Origin: Pezicula radicicola
Taxonomy: Eukaryota > Ascomycota > Leotiomycetes > Helotiales > Dermateaceae
DNA length: 64,000 nt
Assembly: GCA_003008705.1 (NCBI GenBank)
Contig: PDUO01000005.1
Coordinates: 375,997-439,996, forward strand
Direction: 5' to 3'
The stretch's first letter is position 1, and every line of letters begins with the position of its first letter. The notes under the pieces were generated by a model. It searched no databases. It was not told the origin of the DNA and saw only the letters and a list, made by a program, of their open reading frames with translations. Both the position numbers and the translations under genes were made by a program. Shown here piece after piece: positions 24,081 to 35,404 of this stretch.

Positions 24081-25675
24081 ATTGTTAGCCTTTTAATAGA
24101 CGAACTCGGTGCACAATAGTATAAGAGGTAAGAATATTGTCTGTTACTTCTATCGCCAACGACTTTGCGTGAAACATAGAAAAAGCCTGATTAAGATCGC
24201 TCCGCAACTTGTTTAAGGGTGCAAATTCGGTTTTTGGGAAAGGTAGTCATAGATGCTGATGGGACTTGAAGTGAAAGAGCCTGTAGATCGTGCAACTAGT
24301 AGGACAGGATATGTATATATAGGTTAAAATATCGTTAGACGTAACCCTCTTCAAAACAGGTAGGTAAACTACAACCCACTGTTCTGAAATGGACGTACTA
24401 TGGGAAAAGTACTCCAGAGTGGCTGTGATGATAGTGATTTAATTGGTGATACAATCAAGCCATAGACTTTATCCTACACTTTTACGTTTAGGCGCAGAAT
24501 AGTATCCAGCCCTTGACATTCTTGTAGCTATCCAATGGACTTTTAATTGTAAAAGTGATGTGAAATTGTTGTTGTCATAGGCAATCTTACTGTTAACTAG
24601 CAATTCTATTAAAGTTGAATTTAAGATTTATCTAGAGATAGTAAATTCTACTAGTCCTAGTGTTAGGTGTAAGCTCTAGTGTTTGAGATTAAGTATCGGC
24701 CTTCCGAATTACAAAAGGGTATGTAGTATATCCTAAGAGTGTGTATCGTATCGAAGCTTCTAACTGGACTTTGCGATGCGTTAAGCCTTCTTTGAGCCAT
24801 CCTCTAAGCTGTATCAGTTACGAGCCCAGATGCTAACATGGCTCATATATCCCTTGGTCTATTTTCCACTTTGTAAAGGGATTTAATTAAGTACCCTTAG
24901 AAATCCACCTCTAAACAATGTATGTGTTTTGTTGTGAACATCCTATTAACTATGCTTTTAGAAAGTTATAGACTAAAGGATGTCTATAAAATTTAACCTA
25001 CATTCAGACAAGACAAACAAATTTCAGACACTGACGTTATTGTGGAGGAAAATTCAAGAACAAGGGAGTACTCTTTTGTGTCCTTAGGTTACTAAAAGTA
25101 AACACTAGTAAAAAAAAGTATCTTCTACTAAGTCTAAATTGCTATATTCCTCTAACAACCAATTATAGAGTTAGCTCTTAAGCTTTCGTCGTTCGTTTTT
25201 CATTAACAGTCGTTACACATGTGACAACGACTACAAAGAATATATTACTTAACTAGTATTTAGGAGTAATCTTCAGGTCCATGGCCTTGACTACGTGCTC
25301 TATTATCTTTCCAGCCTAGACGATAGAAGACTGAATTACAAAAGGGGTAACTTGGTGGTTCTCCTAGCCCTTGTAAATGTTTCTCTGTTTAGTTTTAAGG
25401 TTGTCTTAATAATAGTAAGACAGTAGTACTGTGCACTGTGAGTTGATGTCTTAAAGATTAAAGTCAATGTTGCAGCACAGGGATAGAATCATCAATTGAT
25501 TGAGTTTGCAACTGAAGAGTTGTTCAATTATTTCCCAGCATTCATCAATTGTATCCATCCGTATCTCAATCCATTGCCCATAACGCATGTCGTAAACTTC
25601 CCATCCATGAAAATCCGCATGCAAGAAGTCCAGAAACCACACCTTGGCATTTTTCTGCCTCTAGAACAGTATTCC

Positions 25676-26392
25676 TCATGCATCATACTCAATATCAGAA
25701 TCCCCTCCAAAGTCTCCTGAGATTTCCCGCTCCAACCTCTTTATCATTGCAAGAGCTGGGTTCCAGGCTTTCTGGTCTGGGTCGCCTCTGGCTTCGAGAG
25801 GAAGGTCGTCATCCAACATATTTCCAAGCCATCTAACCGCAAAGTAATCGCTGGCTCTGCTCTTGTTCCGGCCCGTTGTACCCATGACTTTGCCAGAAGG
25901 CGTGAGGTTCTCGCCTTGCGGCTTGCAGCTTTCACTGGACTTGTATCGATCTGGGCGAGCTAACTTTGCGAGATTTTCAATCAACCTCCGGGTGACCTCC
26001 ACCAGTTTCCAGACCTTGGTTCCAATTAGATCATCGTGCTCTCTGACTACCTCGGGATAGTGGGCTTTAAGATGGTCAAAAAGGTTTTGATAGGAGACCT
26101 TGCTGGCTGCACGGAGTGACTTCCTATCGTCTGCCTGCTTTGTCTTCGCGGCTTGGGCCTTTTCGGTAGGTGTGGTGGTGGCGGCGGAAGAAGGGACAGG
26201 GACTTTTGGGAGTGGTGGTGCGGTTGATGCTTCTCCAAAACCAGACATAAAATCGTCCTTGTCATCGTGGCTGCCGTTGCCATACGCTGTTTCAGACCAT
26301 TGGTGTTCGAAGAAGACTGGCGAATAGGTTATTTTGCGATCGATTGGGGTCCACATGGCTTCATGGGGAGGGGTCTCCTGTGGTGAAGACAT
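25676..26392 (-). CDS. Hypothetical protein, 238 aa
   Basis: Single uninterrupted frame from ATG 26392 to the stop at 25676. No signal peptide or membrane segment is seen. The N-terminal 90 residues are Pro/Thr/Ala-rich with a KAQAAKTKQADDRKS stretch. The middle (SYQNLFDHLKAHYPEVVREH, KVWKLVEVTRRLIENLAKL) looks helical. The C-terminus is acidic (GGDSDIEYDA). I do not recognise the family. It lies at the edge of the AT-rich block that contains a decayed copy of its own 3' end, so it or its relatives have been duplicated locally. Coding use looks normal compared with neighbours. Confidence 0.6.
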   Translation of the reverse strand: MSSPQETPPHEAMWTPIDRKITYSPVFFEHQWSETAYGNGSHDDKDDFMSGFGEASTAPPLPKVPVPSSAATTTPTEKAQAAKTKQADDRKSLRAASKVSYQNLFDHLKAHYPEVVREHDDLIGTKVWKLVEVTRRLIENLAKLARPDRYKSSESCKPQGENLTPSGKVMGTTGRNKSRASDYFAVRWLGNMLDDDLPLEARGDPDQKAWNPALAMIKRLEREISGDFGGDSDIEYDA

Positions 26393-27513
26393 GGTGCGTG
26401 TTTGGCAAAGGATTTTGTTGGTGTGTCGCTTGTTGTCCAAGTAGGCGGCCGGTAGAAACTCTCCCCCCTAGTGACTCAGAAAATTATCTTTGCCAAAGAC
26501 TATAATTATGGTACAATATTTTATCCAGCAATCCAGCTACCCAAATCAAGCCAGTTACCAAAATCAAGCCAATTACTAAAATCAAGCCAATTACTAAAAT
26601 CAAGTCAGTTGCCTAAATCAATCCAGTTACCTAAATCAATCCAGTTACCCAAATCAAGTCAGTTGCTCGAGTCAAGTCTGCTAGGTACTCAAAATGAACA
26701 GAGTTTCCTTCTAGAAAGCTTACCCAACTCAATTCAATTACTGCACTCCTACACAACTCATATTTGAAATATTGCCATATGCCATCTAACAGTGGTAATT
26801 GTACGACTTAATATATAACCTCGAAAGTACCTTCCTTCACTTCGCGTAGTTGAGACATGCCCCTTTCGACCTTTATTTAAGCGATGAGTAAGCGAACCCT
26901 ACCCGTATACGCTATACGCGTACCTCGGCTCTGTTATGCTTGTTGTGTCGCCGGCTGTGAAAATCAACAACATCGACAGTCGCAGAACACCAACTTCTAC
27001 CTACAGGACCAACTCTACTGATGATTAGCAGCCTTGCTGCAGGCTGTCAATCTTCTTTGAACCCTTACGCATTGATTGACACATCTTAAAAAGCAGAAGC
27101 TGTGTTGCGCAAACCAAGTATCGAGGATCGATCGTTGGCACGAAAGCAAAAAGGCACAAAGAGGAAATCCTACTTCCAGTCGACAGGCAGAGACGCAAAA
27201 TCACGTTGCGGCGAATGCAAATACGTGGCATCGCGGATACTGAGAACAAAGGGAATATTAATAAAGCCGGTCTATAAAGGGATCGTCCTAGGAAGAACAT
27301 AAGCATGGTCTGGGAATTTACGAGAGTCGATTACCTACACGGCACCTACACGGCACCTACACGGGAATGTGCGCCTTCACTTAACACAAAGAGCAATGCC
27401 CGTATTGGTCTCGATGTTGCGTACGAAAATGGAGGGAATAGTCCATTGAGGCTGGAAATGCGACAATTGATATGATGACTCCAAAGAGGGCTGGCTATAC
27501 AACTGATCCCTAT
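26393..27513. other. Intergenic with minisatellite
   Basis: About 1.1 kb without a supported gene. It contains the 18-bp minisatellite listed separately and a short direct repeat of CACGGCACCTA near 27339-27363. The promoter of the hypothetical gene lies at its left end. Confidence 0.5.
26529..26690. repeat. 18-bp minisatellite, about 8-9 copies
   Basis: Imperfect head-to-tail copies of an 18-base unit with consensus CAAGYCAGTTAYYCAAAT (variants CAATCCAGTTACCTAAAT, CAAGCCAATTACTAAAAT). The period is a multiple of three and keeps one frame open (QLPKSS-like repeats), but the composition does not argue for a real gene. The same unit occurs at 46680-46778. Confidence 0.9.
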
Positions 27514-28260
27514 CTAGTATGCCCGTCCTCCATGAATCTCGACGACACTACCATTCATATATTGACTTTCATCGCTGAACAAGAACACGACAACATCCGC
27601 GACTTCCTCTGCCGTTCCGAACCTCCCCAGCGCGACATTCTTAGCGCCAGCTTCTACTGCTTCTGTTCCTGACACAACAAGCGCATTCGTTGGCGTATCG
27701 ATATATCCTGGTGCGATTATGTTTGTTCTGATCCCTTTGGGCCCGAGCTCTAATGCTATAGCCTTCGAAAAGCCGATGATTGCAAACTTTGTTGCACAAT
27801 ATGTAGCGAACTTTGATCCTCCAGTCAACCCAAGCAGTGATGATACATTTACAAAGGAAGCTCCAGCTTTCAGATGAGGGATACAGGCACGGGTGACGTT
27901 AAAGAGGCCTCTGACATTGGTGTTCATGAGTTTATCCCAGTACTCATCCGTAACCTCTTCGGTGGCATACGCAGTTGGATTTATGCCTGCGCAATTAAAG
28001 ACATGATTGATACCACCGAGCCGGGCAATGGTAGCTGCCACAAAGATCGATGTATCGTCTGCGGATCCAACGTCGAAAGCCCCCGCAAGGTGCTCGTCGC
28101 TGTTTGTGCAGAGTGCTTTGGTCTCGAGGATTGATGCTTCGTTGATGTCTGAGAGAGCCAATTTCGCACCCAGGCCTGCTAGCTTAATGCTGGTTGCCCT
28201 CCCGATGCCACTTCCGGCTCCGGTGATGAGCACAACCTTGTTTTCGAAGTTTCCAACCAT
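27514..28260 (-). CDS. Short-chain dehydrogenase/reductase (SDR)
   Basis: Classical SDR oxidoreductase, 248 aa, intronless. It has the cofactor motif TGAGSGIG (13-20), NCAG (89-92), and the catalytic Ser141, Tyr154 and Lys158 (SSLLGLTGG, YCATK). An acidic residue at the end of strand 2 (ALSDIN) favours NAD(H), which is inference. The sequence most resembles 3-oxoacyl-reductase-like or polyol-type SDRs; the substrate is unknown. It is divergent from a Zn2Cys6 regulator that is itself followed by a DHA2 exporter, which suggests one co-regulated group. Confidence 0.92.
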   Translation of the reverse strand: MVGNFENKVVLITGAGSGIGRATSIKLAGLGAKLALSDINEASILETKALCTNSDEHLAGAFDVGSADDTSIFVAATIARLGGINHVFNCAGINPTAYATEEVTDEYWDKLMNTNVRGLFNVTRACIPHLKAGASFVNVSSLLGLTGGSKFATYCATKFAIIGFSKAIALELGPKGIRTNIIAPGYIDTPTNALVVSGTEAVEAGAKNVALGRFGTAEEVADVVVFLFSDESQYMNGSVVEIHGGRAY

Positions 28261-28950
28261 TATCCAGGAGATGGGGCCACTTGATATTGTGGTAGTTCTG
28301 CAATCGCGTCAACAGTTTTGGGCTGAGAAGTCACCCCACCTTAGAAGCAGTAGCCTTGTGGAATGCTGTCGGGCACTATCCCGTAACACCTAGCTAGTAT
28401 CTAGGCCCTTTTGGAATTCCGCATGTCTAACCAAGATGGTAAATGGAGAGGATTACAATAGGTAGGCCTGTTCGATACAATTAGGTATTTGTGGCAGGCA
28501 CGCTTTTTGTGACTGAGAACTTAACAGATTTTCGTTCGGGGATGCTAATTGGAGGAGTACAGAACAACGCCACGGCTCTCTTTGAGTCTTTCAGGTGAAC
28601 AATAGCCTCTTATGAATGCCTGTAACAGCATGCAATGATTAATAGACCATGGTTATGAAGAGTTGATATAAGGGTTTTCAATGCACCATTCTCATCCAAC
28701 AAATAAGTTTCTACGATACAGCAGGGCTTTGCTTCTGCTGCTTGTAGTGTTGTGGTGTTGCAACAGTTCACCAGGTTTGGCCACTTAAGATTACTCAGCA
28801 ATTTGTCATCAACCTAGGCACGCTGACGGGATGACCACAGCTCGTTCTTGTTCTTCTCTTGTTGCACTGTGACATCGTCTTTTACTTCTAAGTTAGTCCA
28901 AACAAGCCAAGGTCTATTATTCTACCCGCTCTGTCATATTCAAGTCAAAT
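28261..28950. promoter_or_regulatory. Divergent promoter region, SDR / Zn2Cys6 regulator
   Basis: 690 bases between the divergent starts at 28260 (minus) and 28951 (plus). No open frame here looks coding. In such fungal clusters the regulator often acts on this shared region; no CGG-spaced operator could be assigned with confidence. Confidence 0.4.
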
Positions 28951-31367
28951 ATGGCCTCCTTAAACCCAGTCTCTCTTTCCAACCTAACAACCCCTAACGA
29001 GACCAACCATGCCAGGGCCTGTGCTAGCTGCTCTCGAGCTAAAGCCAAGTGCGTTCCTAACCACGACAATAGTGGGAAATGCCACAGGTACATCTCTCTT
29101 TTGCCTATCAACCTCGTATCTGATCAAACCTAGGTGCCTGCGGCTTCAGAAGATATGTGAGCCATCGGTCCCTCAGATTCGTTCTCAGCCACGGAAACGA
29201 AGACCAAAAACAACGAGGCAAGGCAGACATCCAGCCAATCAACCCTCGATATTTAGTGCTAATCGACTGAAGTCACGCTCCTAAAACTCAAGTAAAGAAG
29301 TTGGAGGAGAAGCTAGATGGTCTAGTTTCCCTGATCAAGTCGACACAAGACATCAAGTCCTTCCACGATAGCGAGTCAAAGCAACGACAGCTCGCCTTCC
29401 CAATGAGCGTTATGACCTCATCAGATACGGCAACAGTGCCTCCTTCAACAGCTGTGGCCGCAGCCTTCATTTCACAGGACCAAGAATCGCGGGATACAGA
29501 GCTGACCACACAAGTACCGTTACCATTCGTACCTATTAACCAGTCCTCATTCTCCTCGTCCTCCTCGTCCTCCTCGTCCTCCTCGTCCTCCTCGTCGCGT
29601 GCACAAAGTCATGGGCTAAATGAATTTCCAGAGTCAATTTTGTCAAATAGTTTTATGCCTAACTTTGCGGAAGCAAATACTCTTCTAAATATTTTCAGAG
29701 ATCAAATAAGCGTGCAATTTCCTTTTGTTGTACTCCCACAGTCAGTATCTGCGGAGGACCTCTATCTGGAAAGGCCTTTCCTATACATTTCAATACTTGC
29801 CATCGCGTGCCGCGACTATGTTCAACAGTTAGAACTTGGGAAACTAGTGATGAAGCAACTTGCGGAGAGGATGTTTGTGAATGGCGAAAGAAGTCTTGAT
29901 TTGCTTCTTGGAGTTCTAACATACGCAGGATGGTTTGTTTACCAGTCGATTTCCACTCTTCAGAACTTTCCTATGAGGTTTATCAAGAACAAGAACACTA
30001 ACTATCCGCAGGTGCTATTATAATTTCTGGAATACTGCACAGTTAACCAGCCTACTTTCAGCATCAAGTACGTAAATTCCCAATTTACTTTTCCAAACGC
30101 GCTTCGTCGAATGTTTGACTATTTGCCACATTCAGTATCCATTTCTCCCACATTACTAACTTGCATATTTTTCAGTGACTTTGATATGTGATTTGTGCCT
30201 GAGCCGACCGCTACCCAATAAGTTGCCAAACAGGAACCTGTTCGATGATGCTCATCGAGACACCTGTGCAGCTCACCAAGCTGGTAACATGTCAAAGATT
30301 GTGAGAACAATAGAAGAACAACGGGCATTCTTGGGTTGTTACTTTTTCAGTTCAGTGTAAGACTCTAAATTTTCCAACCTTTCAAAGTTAGTCTTTGTGA
30401 GACACTAAAAATCATACAGCGTTTCATTGTTTATCCGAAAAATTGATCAATTCCAAAGATACACGCCATATGTTGAGGATTGCTTAAAGGACCTAGAAGA
30501 ATCTGGAGATCATCGAAATGACAAGTCCGCTGTAGCACTCGTCAGACTGCAGGTCATTCTTGAACGAATACACCAAACTTCATGGCACAGGAAGTTTGAG
30601 CCAAATAAAATCAACGCCAGCGCCCAGTTAATTATATCATCTGTCAGCCAAGAATTGAGGCGGTTCCGCGAAAGCTTGCCTTTGAAGCAAGCAGTCAATC
30701 GTAGGTCGCGTCTATGCCACTAGATAATCATCCGTTTCATTTCACTAATGAACGTCTTTATGAAGCTATGATTCTCATGCATTATCATGTCGCCGAAATT
30801 TCACTGTATGAGGCTGGCCTTTGCAAATTGCCTTCCGCTAATAATGCCTTGCCCAATTCTAAGCGTCTGGATTTGCTCTGCGCTTGCCTCGAGGCCAGTA
30901 AATCCTATTTCGAAATCTTCTTTTCAGTTCCGGTGGCTAGCTACATCGCCATATCTATGCCTTCGTGGCTACAATTGACATACTGTCTTACCAACCTCTT
31001 CATGTTGTCCACTTTCGACCATACAGACTGGAATCGAGTTTGCGTCCGAGAGGCGGTGGATATCAAAATCGTTTTAAGTCAGCTGATGGAGCAATTCGAA
31101 AGAGTGGACAAGGTACCTGGATATGAAAAGATCGAAATGTTCTCGCGCTTCACAAAAAAGATGAATGTAATCAAGGTGTATGTAGAGAGCAAGCTGGGTG
31201 ATCCTCCCCAGGGCGCTATGGGGCTCAAATCAGCTCAAATGCCTGATCCTTCACTGGCCACTGGTACAGAAGATTTGTCAGACTTCTTTCAATTTCTGGA
31301 CGATACATGGATGTGCGACATCATAGAGCCATCGGACGATCAATTCAATACAACGGTGGAGAGTTGA
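28951..31367 (+). CDS. Zn2Cys6 transcription factor (possible frame disruption)
   Basis: The N-terminal zinc cluster is C24-x2-C27-x6-C34-x9-C44-x2-C47-x6-C54 (ACASCSRAKAKC, HRCLRLQKIC), followed by a basic stretch and a coiled-coil linker (VKKLEEKLDGLVSLI). A run of about 15 serines is encoded by (TCC)n-type repeats near 29550-29590. The middle and C-terminal parts carry the fungal regulatory-domain pattern (LTSLLSASMTLICDLCLSRP, FLGCYF). Proposed exons: 28951-29087, 29134-29217, 29273-29932, 30012-30067, 30176-30356, 30420-30700, 30724-31367 (680 aa). The second intron needs a GC donor (AG|GCAAGG). The last join would be a 23-nt intron, too short for a normal one, so an indel near 30700-30720 is an equal explanation. 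Its neighbours suggest it controls the SDR and the exporter. Confidence 0.75.
29540..29595 (+). repeat. Serine-coding TCCTCG repeat in the C6 regulator
   Basis: Tandem TCCTCG units encode an uninterrupted poly-Ser tract between the coiled-coil linker and the regulatory domain. Slippage-prone and likely length-variable. Confidence 0.8.
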
Positions 31368-31642
31368 GGTGCCGATGGCTGACAGTAGGAACGGGGATGG
31401 ACTTGAACATATGTTATGCTCCGTTCCCGCTTGAGCCAATCAAGAGAGCAGCTGTGCCTCGAACGGGCGCGGAGCACCTCGGACTCCCAAATAAATCACC
31501 GCTCAGATGGACTCGCCGTTATATATGCTGGAGTTTTATTTCTATGGGCTCTAGATATATTTAATCGATGTGAATCGCTTTATTACTCAAATTCAGCGCC
31601 TAGAGCTATCGAAAGCTCCTCGTCTACAACTCCAATCTCGCC

Positions 31643-33788
31643 ATGGAACCACAACAGACAACCCGACAAGCGAACATGGACCGGGAAGATAATCTCTCAT
31701 CACAACATCAAAGTCTTGATAATCAAGATGCAGCTGATGACAAAAATGTCCATCGGCAAAATGCTTCTCCATCTGCTGAGGGTGACCGGGAATATATCAC
31801 TGGCTTTAAACTCGCCGTTGTGATTGCTGCATGTACTGCAGCTGGGTTTCTGATGTTACTCGACACAGCAATTGTCTCGACAGTGAGCTAACTTCAATGA
31901 TATCCATAATCCATTTTTGGTCACTGACATCAACAGGCTATTCCTCGAATTACCAGCGATTTCCATTCCCTTCCCGATGTTGGGTGGTATGGAACTGCCT
32001 ATCAAATAGCTAAGTGAGGAACAACCACCACTAAAAATATTCGAAGACTAACAATAGACTGTGAAGCTGCGCATTTCAACCACTGATGGGCAAAATTTAC
32101 AACCAGTTCAACTCGAAAGTAAGTGCGATATTAGTTAGCTTTACTTCGAGCCATGTCCAGTTTATTAACTTTTACAAGTACACCTTTATGTTCTTCTTGG
32201 CGATCTTCGAGTTTGGCTCTCTACTCTGTGGTGTCGCTGTGTCCTCCAACATGCTAATCATTGGCCGAGCAGTTGCTGGGATCGGGGGTTCTGGCCTGTT
32301 TAATGGAGGATTGACTATCATTCGTGCTTGTGTTCCTCTCGAGAAAACTGCAAGTATGAAAGCCGCTCTTACCTTCCTTTAAGGGAGATCTACTAACAAT
32401 TCTGCTACCTAAAAGAGTACCTTGGATTTTTGTTTGGAAGTAAGTTCAAGCTTCAAGCATAACCTAATCGAGACTTGCAATAATAACCAACCATGTTAGC
32501 CGTCCAACTGGGTATTTTACTCGGTCCCTTGATTGGAGGATCACTAACTCAATACGCAACGTGGCGCTGGTGTGAGTACCCTCCCTCTTGCTGGCCCTTT
32601 TATTCTTATACACAAAAACTCATCTGACAAACTACAGGCTTCTACATCAATCTTCCCGCTGGAGCATTAGTTATTCTCGCCCTCTTCTTCATCCAAATCC
32701 CCGACCGCAGGCTCAAAAGTGGAATAAAAAAAGGTCTCCCCGCCATCCTTCAATCATTTGATCTCCCAGGCTTTGCCATTTTTGCCTCAGCAGCTATCAT
32801 GTTCCTTCTCGCCATCCAGTGGGGTGGAGTAAAATATAGATGGGGTAGTGCAACTATCATTGGACTTTTCTGCGGATCTGCCGGTGCACTTGCCATATTT
32901 TTAATATGGGAATATAGCAGAGGTGATATGGCCATGCTCCCACTATCTATACTCAGACAACGGATTGTCTGGTCAAGTTGTGTGACATTTTTCTTTATAA
33001 ACGGTAATACATTGGTTACTAGCTTCTATATGGCTATTTACTTCCAGGCTGTTCGTGGGAAATCACCAACTATAAGTGGTGTTTACCTGTTACCAGCTGT
33101 TCTCAGTCAGATATGTTTTGCTATGTTCTCTGGAATTCAAGGTTCGTGTCTTTGATAATATTCACCTTTCATTATAGTTTCTGATGACTTATAGTTACCC
33201 GTTGGGGATATTATCTCCCATGGATAATAGTTAGTGGTATTTTGATATCAACCGGAACTGGCTTGCTTAGTACCCTCGATCCAACAACGCCCACCGTAGC
33301 ATGGGTGTTCTTTCAAATCATCGCCGGAGTTGGACGAGGTTGCGGAGTACAAATGGTGAGCTCCATATACTCCTCTATTCAGGCTTCCTTTTTCAACTAA
33401 CGCAAAATCACAGCCCATCGTCGCAGTCCAAAATCATCTCAGCGATGAAATGGTCTCGGTCGGTATGGCAGCAGTAGTATTCAACCAAGGCTTCGGTCCA
33501 GCACTATTCCTCTCATTCGCTCAAACAATCCTAACAAACTCACTAAGAGACAACTTACATCACTATGCCCCAGAAGTCGATGCTCAGACTGTCTTTACCG
33601 CTGGAGCAACGGGTATTCGGAAGGTTATTCCAGCTGCTGAGTTACCCGGTGTTATTTTGTCGTATAATAAGTCTGTTAACAATGTTTTTTATCTTATTAC
33701 TGGGGCGGCTGTTGCGGCTTTTTTTAGCTGTTGGGGGATGGGGTGGAAGAGTGTTAAGAAGGTTAAGAAAGAGGGGGTGGAGGTTTGA
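31643..33788 (+). CDS. DHA2-family MFS exporter (14-TM drug:H+ antiporter type)
   Basis: Plasma-membrane efflux carrier. Nine exons: 31643-31882, 31937-32013, 32067-32118, 32179-32353, 32416-32439 (24-nt micro-exon), 32500-32571, 32638-33141, 33195-33355 and 33414-33788, giving 559 aa. Family marks: [13 protein letters not shown] in helix 1, WYGTAY, the [24 protein letters not shown] block with the antiporter motif, and the conserved [14 protein letters not shown] segment in the second half. The N-terminal 50 residues are hydrophilic. It starts 275 bases after the regulator, in the same direction, so it is likely under that regulator. The probable role is export of a metabolite or toxic compound handled by the SDR; the cargo is unknown. 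Confidence 0.88.
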
Positions 33789-35404
33789 ATGTGCGGACTG
33801 TGGACTGGTCGATGGCTTGCTAAAAGATCTTGGGTTGGATTCTGGGAGAAAGTGTACTTTTATTTGAAACATCTCCTCTCACTTGTAAATTACTGTATAC
33901 CTTTTGGGTTTTACATACGAAAAAAATGCATAGTAGAGAAAGAACTGTAGTTTAGTATTTCACTTCAGATGCAAAGTTAAAGGTATGGAGAATGCTATGC
34001 CCAAGGACTAACGGAATCCAAAATTCAATCATTCAAGATCTAGTAAACTATCAGCACAACGGTCAAAGTCGCTGAAGCATCAAAAGAACTTTTCAGAGTA
34101 CCGCCCTTATTCGGATGTAACTGTGAGACATCTAAGCTAAACTTTGCTAAACAATCAGCAGCGCTTGCTGTCAATTTATAATTTGTTGTTAACGTTAGAT
34201 CTCAACGAGTCTACCACATTTCACGAAGCAAACTAGCAATGCAATTACCCCGTCAGCATTCCATTCTTTTTCAATTCCAGTGATTCCAAGGATACGCTCA
34301 AGACTCATAATCAAATTGGGCCTATTAAAGCTGAACTTCTTTGGTGTAGGCACCTTATATTTGTATGACTCTTGTAGGACTTCAGCGGTAGGAGCTTTTG
34401 CCGAGGATTTCCACCAATGGCTGGTTTCTTATCATTTTTCATGTTCCCAATTTCGCACTTCCGACTTTGAATTATTCTGAGACGTTTCCGTAGTTTTTTG
34501 GAGCTGGTAATGATCTCAAGTTCAAGTCGATCTGCACACTGGACTGACCCTCCGATCATCACTAGGGTGGACATCGGTGCTTTCTTCGTGGCCCATGGAA
34601 ACCCTGGCAAAGAGGGTTGCGCTAGTCCTATGCTCGCACCCGAGTCTGTTTCTGGTCCTTGTGCAGAGTCTGAAGAGGTAGCAGATGGAAGGAAAATCTT
34701 GGGGACTGAGTAAAGAAGGATAAAGACGAGAAAGACCTGCAATGGACTTAGCTCCGGCCTACTTAGTTCACACCAGAAAATTATCGTCAAGGAAATTCTG
34801 GCATAGATGAAACTAACGAGATCCTATCCTGGAGCTTAGTGTCCTGCGTTGTTCTTCGAATTCTACTTAAGCTCTTCAAAGCTTCTCTTTGTCTTTGAGA
34901 ATATTAATGGACAACGAATGCGGGAAAGTCTTTGAGGTCTATGGCTTATCTGATTGGTTCTAATGTATAATATCGTAGAAAACAATAAAGAATTCAGTTC
35001 GGCATTGTTACTGCCTCGACTAATTGGTTACTTTCCATTCTGTCTTTAAGTTTTATAGTTTCTTGGCCATTGAAGTACGAATGACAAAATGTTTTACTTA
35101 TTACACAATTCACTGCCAATATAGCAGAAGATATGGCGGAATATCGGACATGGAAGTGCTTCCACTTGCTTTTAAGGGCAGTAGGGGAATATCGGGACAA
35201 CTACGGTACCCCTCATTACCCCTCCCCATTGCGCTCAACCCTCCCACTTATGGAATTAAGCCATCACGCCGCGGCGGTTACAGCTTCCATATCAGAACAA
35301 AAAGTATAAGATGAGACTTATAACCCCTGACTTCAAACTGAAATATAAATGAGTTGATCTCTTGACTTCAATTCCTCCCAAACACAAACACCAAAACATC
35401 AAAC
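33789..35404. other. Intergenic, no supported gene
   Basis: 1.6 kb between the exporter and the Sde182-like gene. An open frame on the minus strand at about 34311-34790 has some protein-like sequence but no ATG at a convincing place and no recognisable domain, so I do not annotate it. Confidence 0.45.

Larger units (their letters stand above)
21440..25675. other. AT-rich block with gene relics
   Basis: More than 4 kb of AT-rich, stop-dense sequence, typical of RIP-degraded DNA. I can support three relics inside it and list them separately (about 21790-21865, 22430-22570 and 23750-24080). No complete transposon, LTR pair or intact reverse-transcriptase or transposase motif could be confirmed by eye. 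Confidence 0.6.

Noticed and set aside
21440..25675. CRISPR array or LTR retrotransposon in the AT-rich block
   Set aside because: No regularly spaced repeats and no matching long terminal repeats or polymerase motifs could be recognised by eye; CRISPR is not expected in a fungal nucleus.
26471..26767. Apparent repeat protein (QLPKSS repeats)
   Set aside because: The open frame is created by an 18-bp minisatellite whose period is a multiple of three; the flanks do not look coding.
34311..34790. 159-codon minus-strand frame
   Set aside because: It opens with a non-ATG codon, has no recognisable domain, and no convincing exon could be added on either side.
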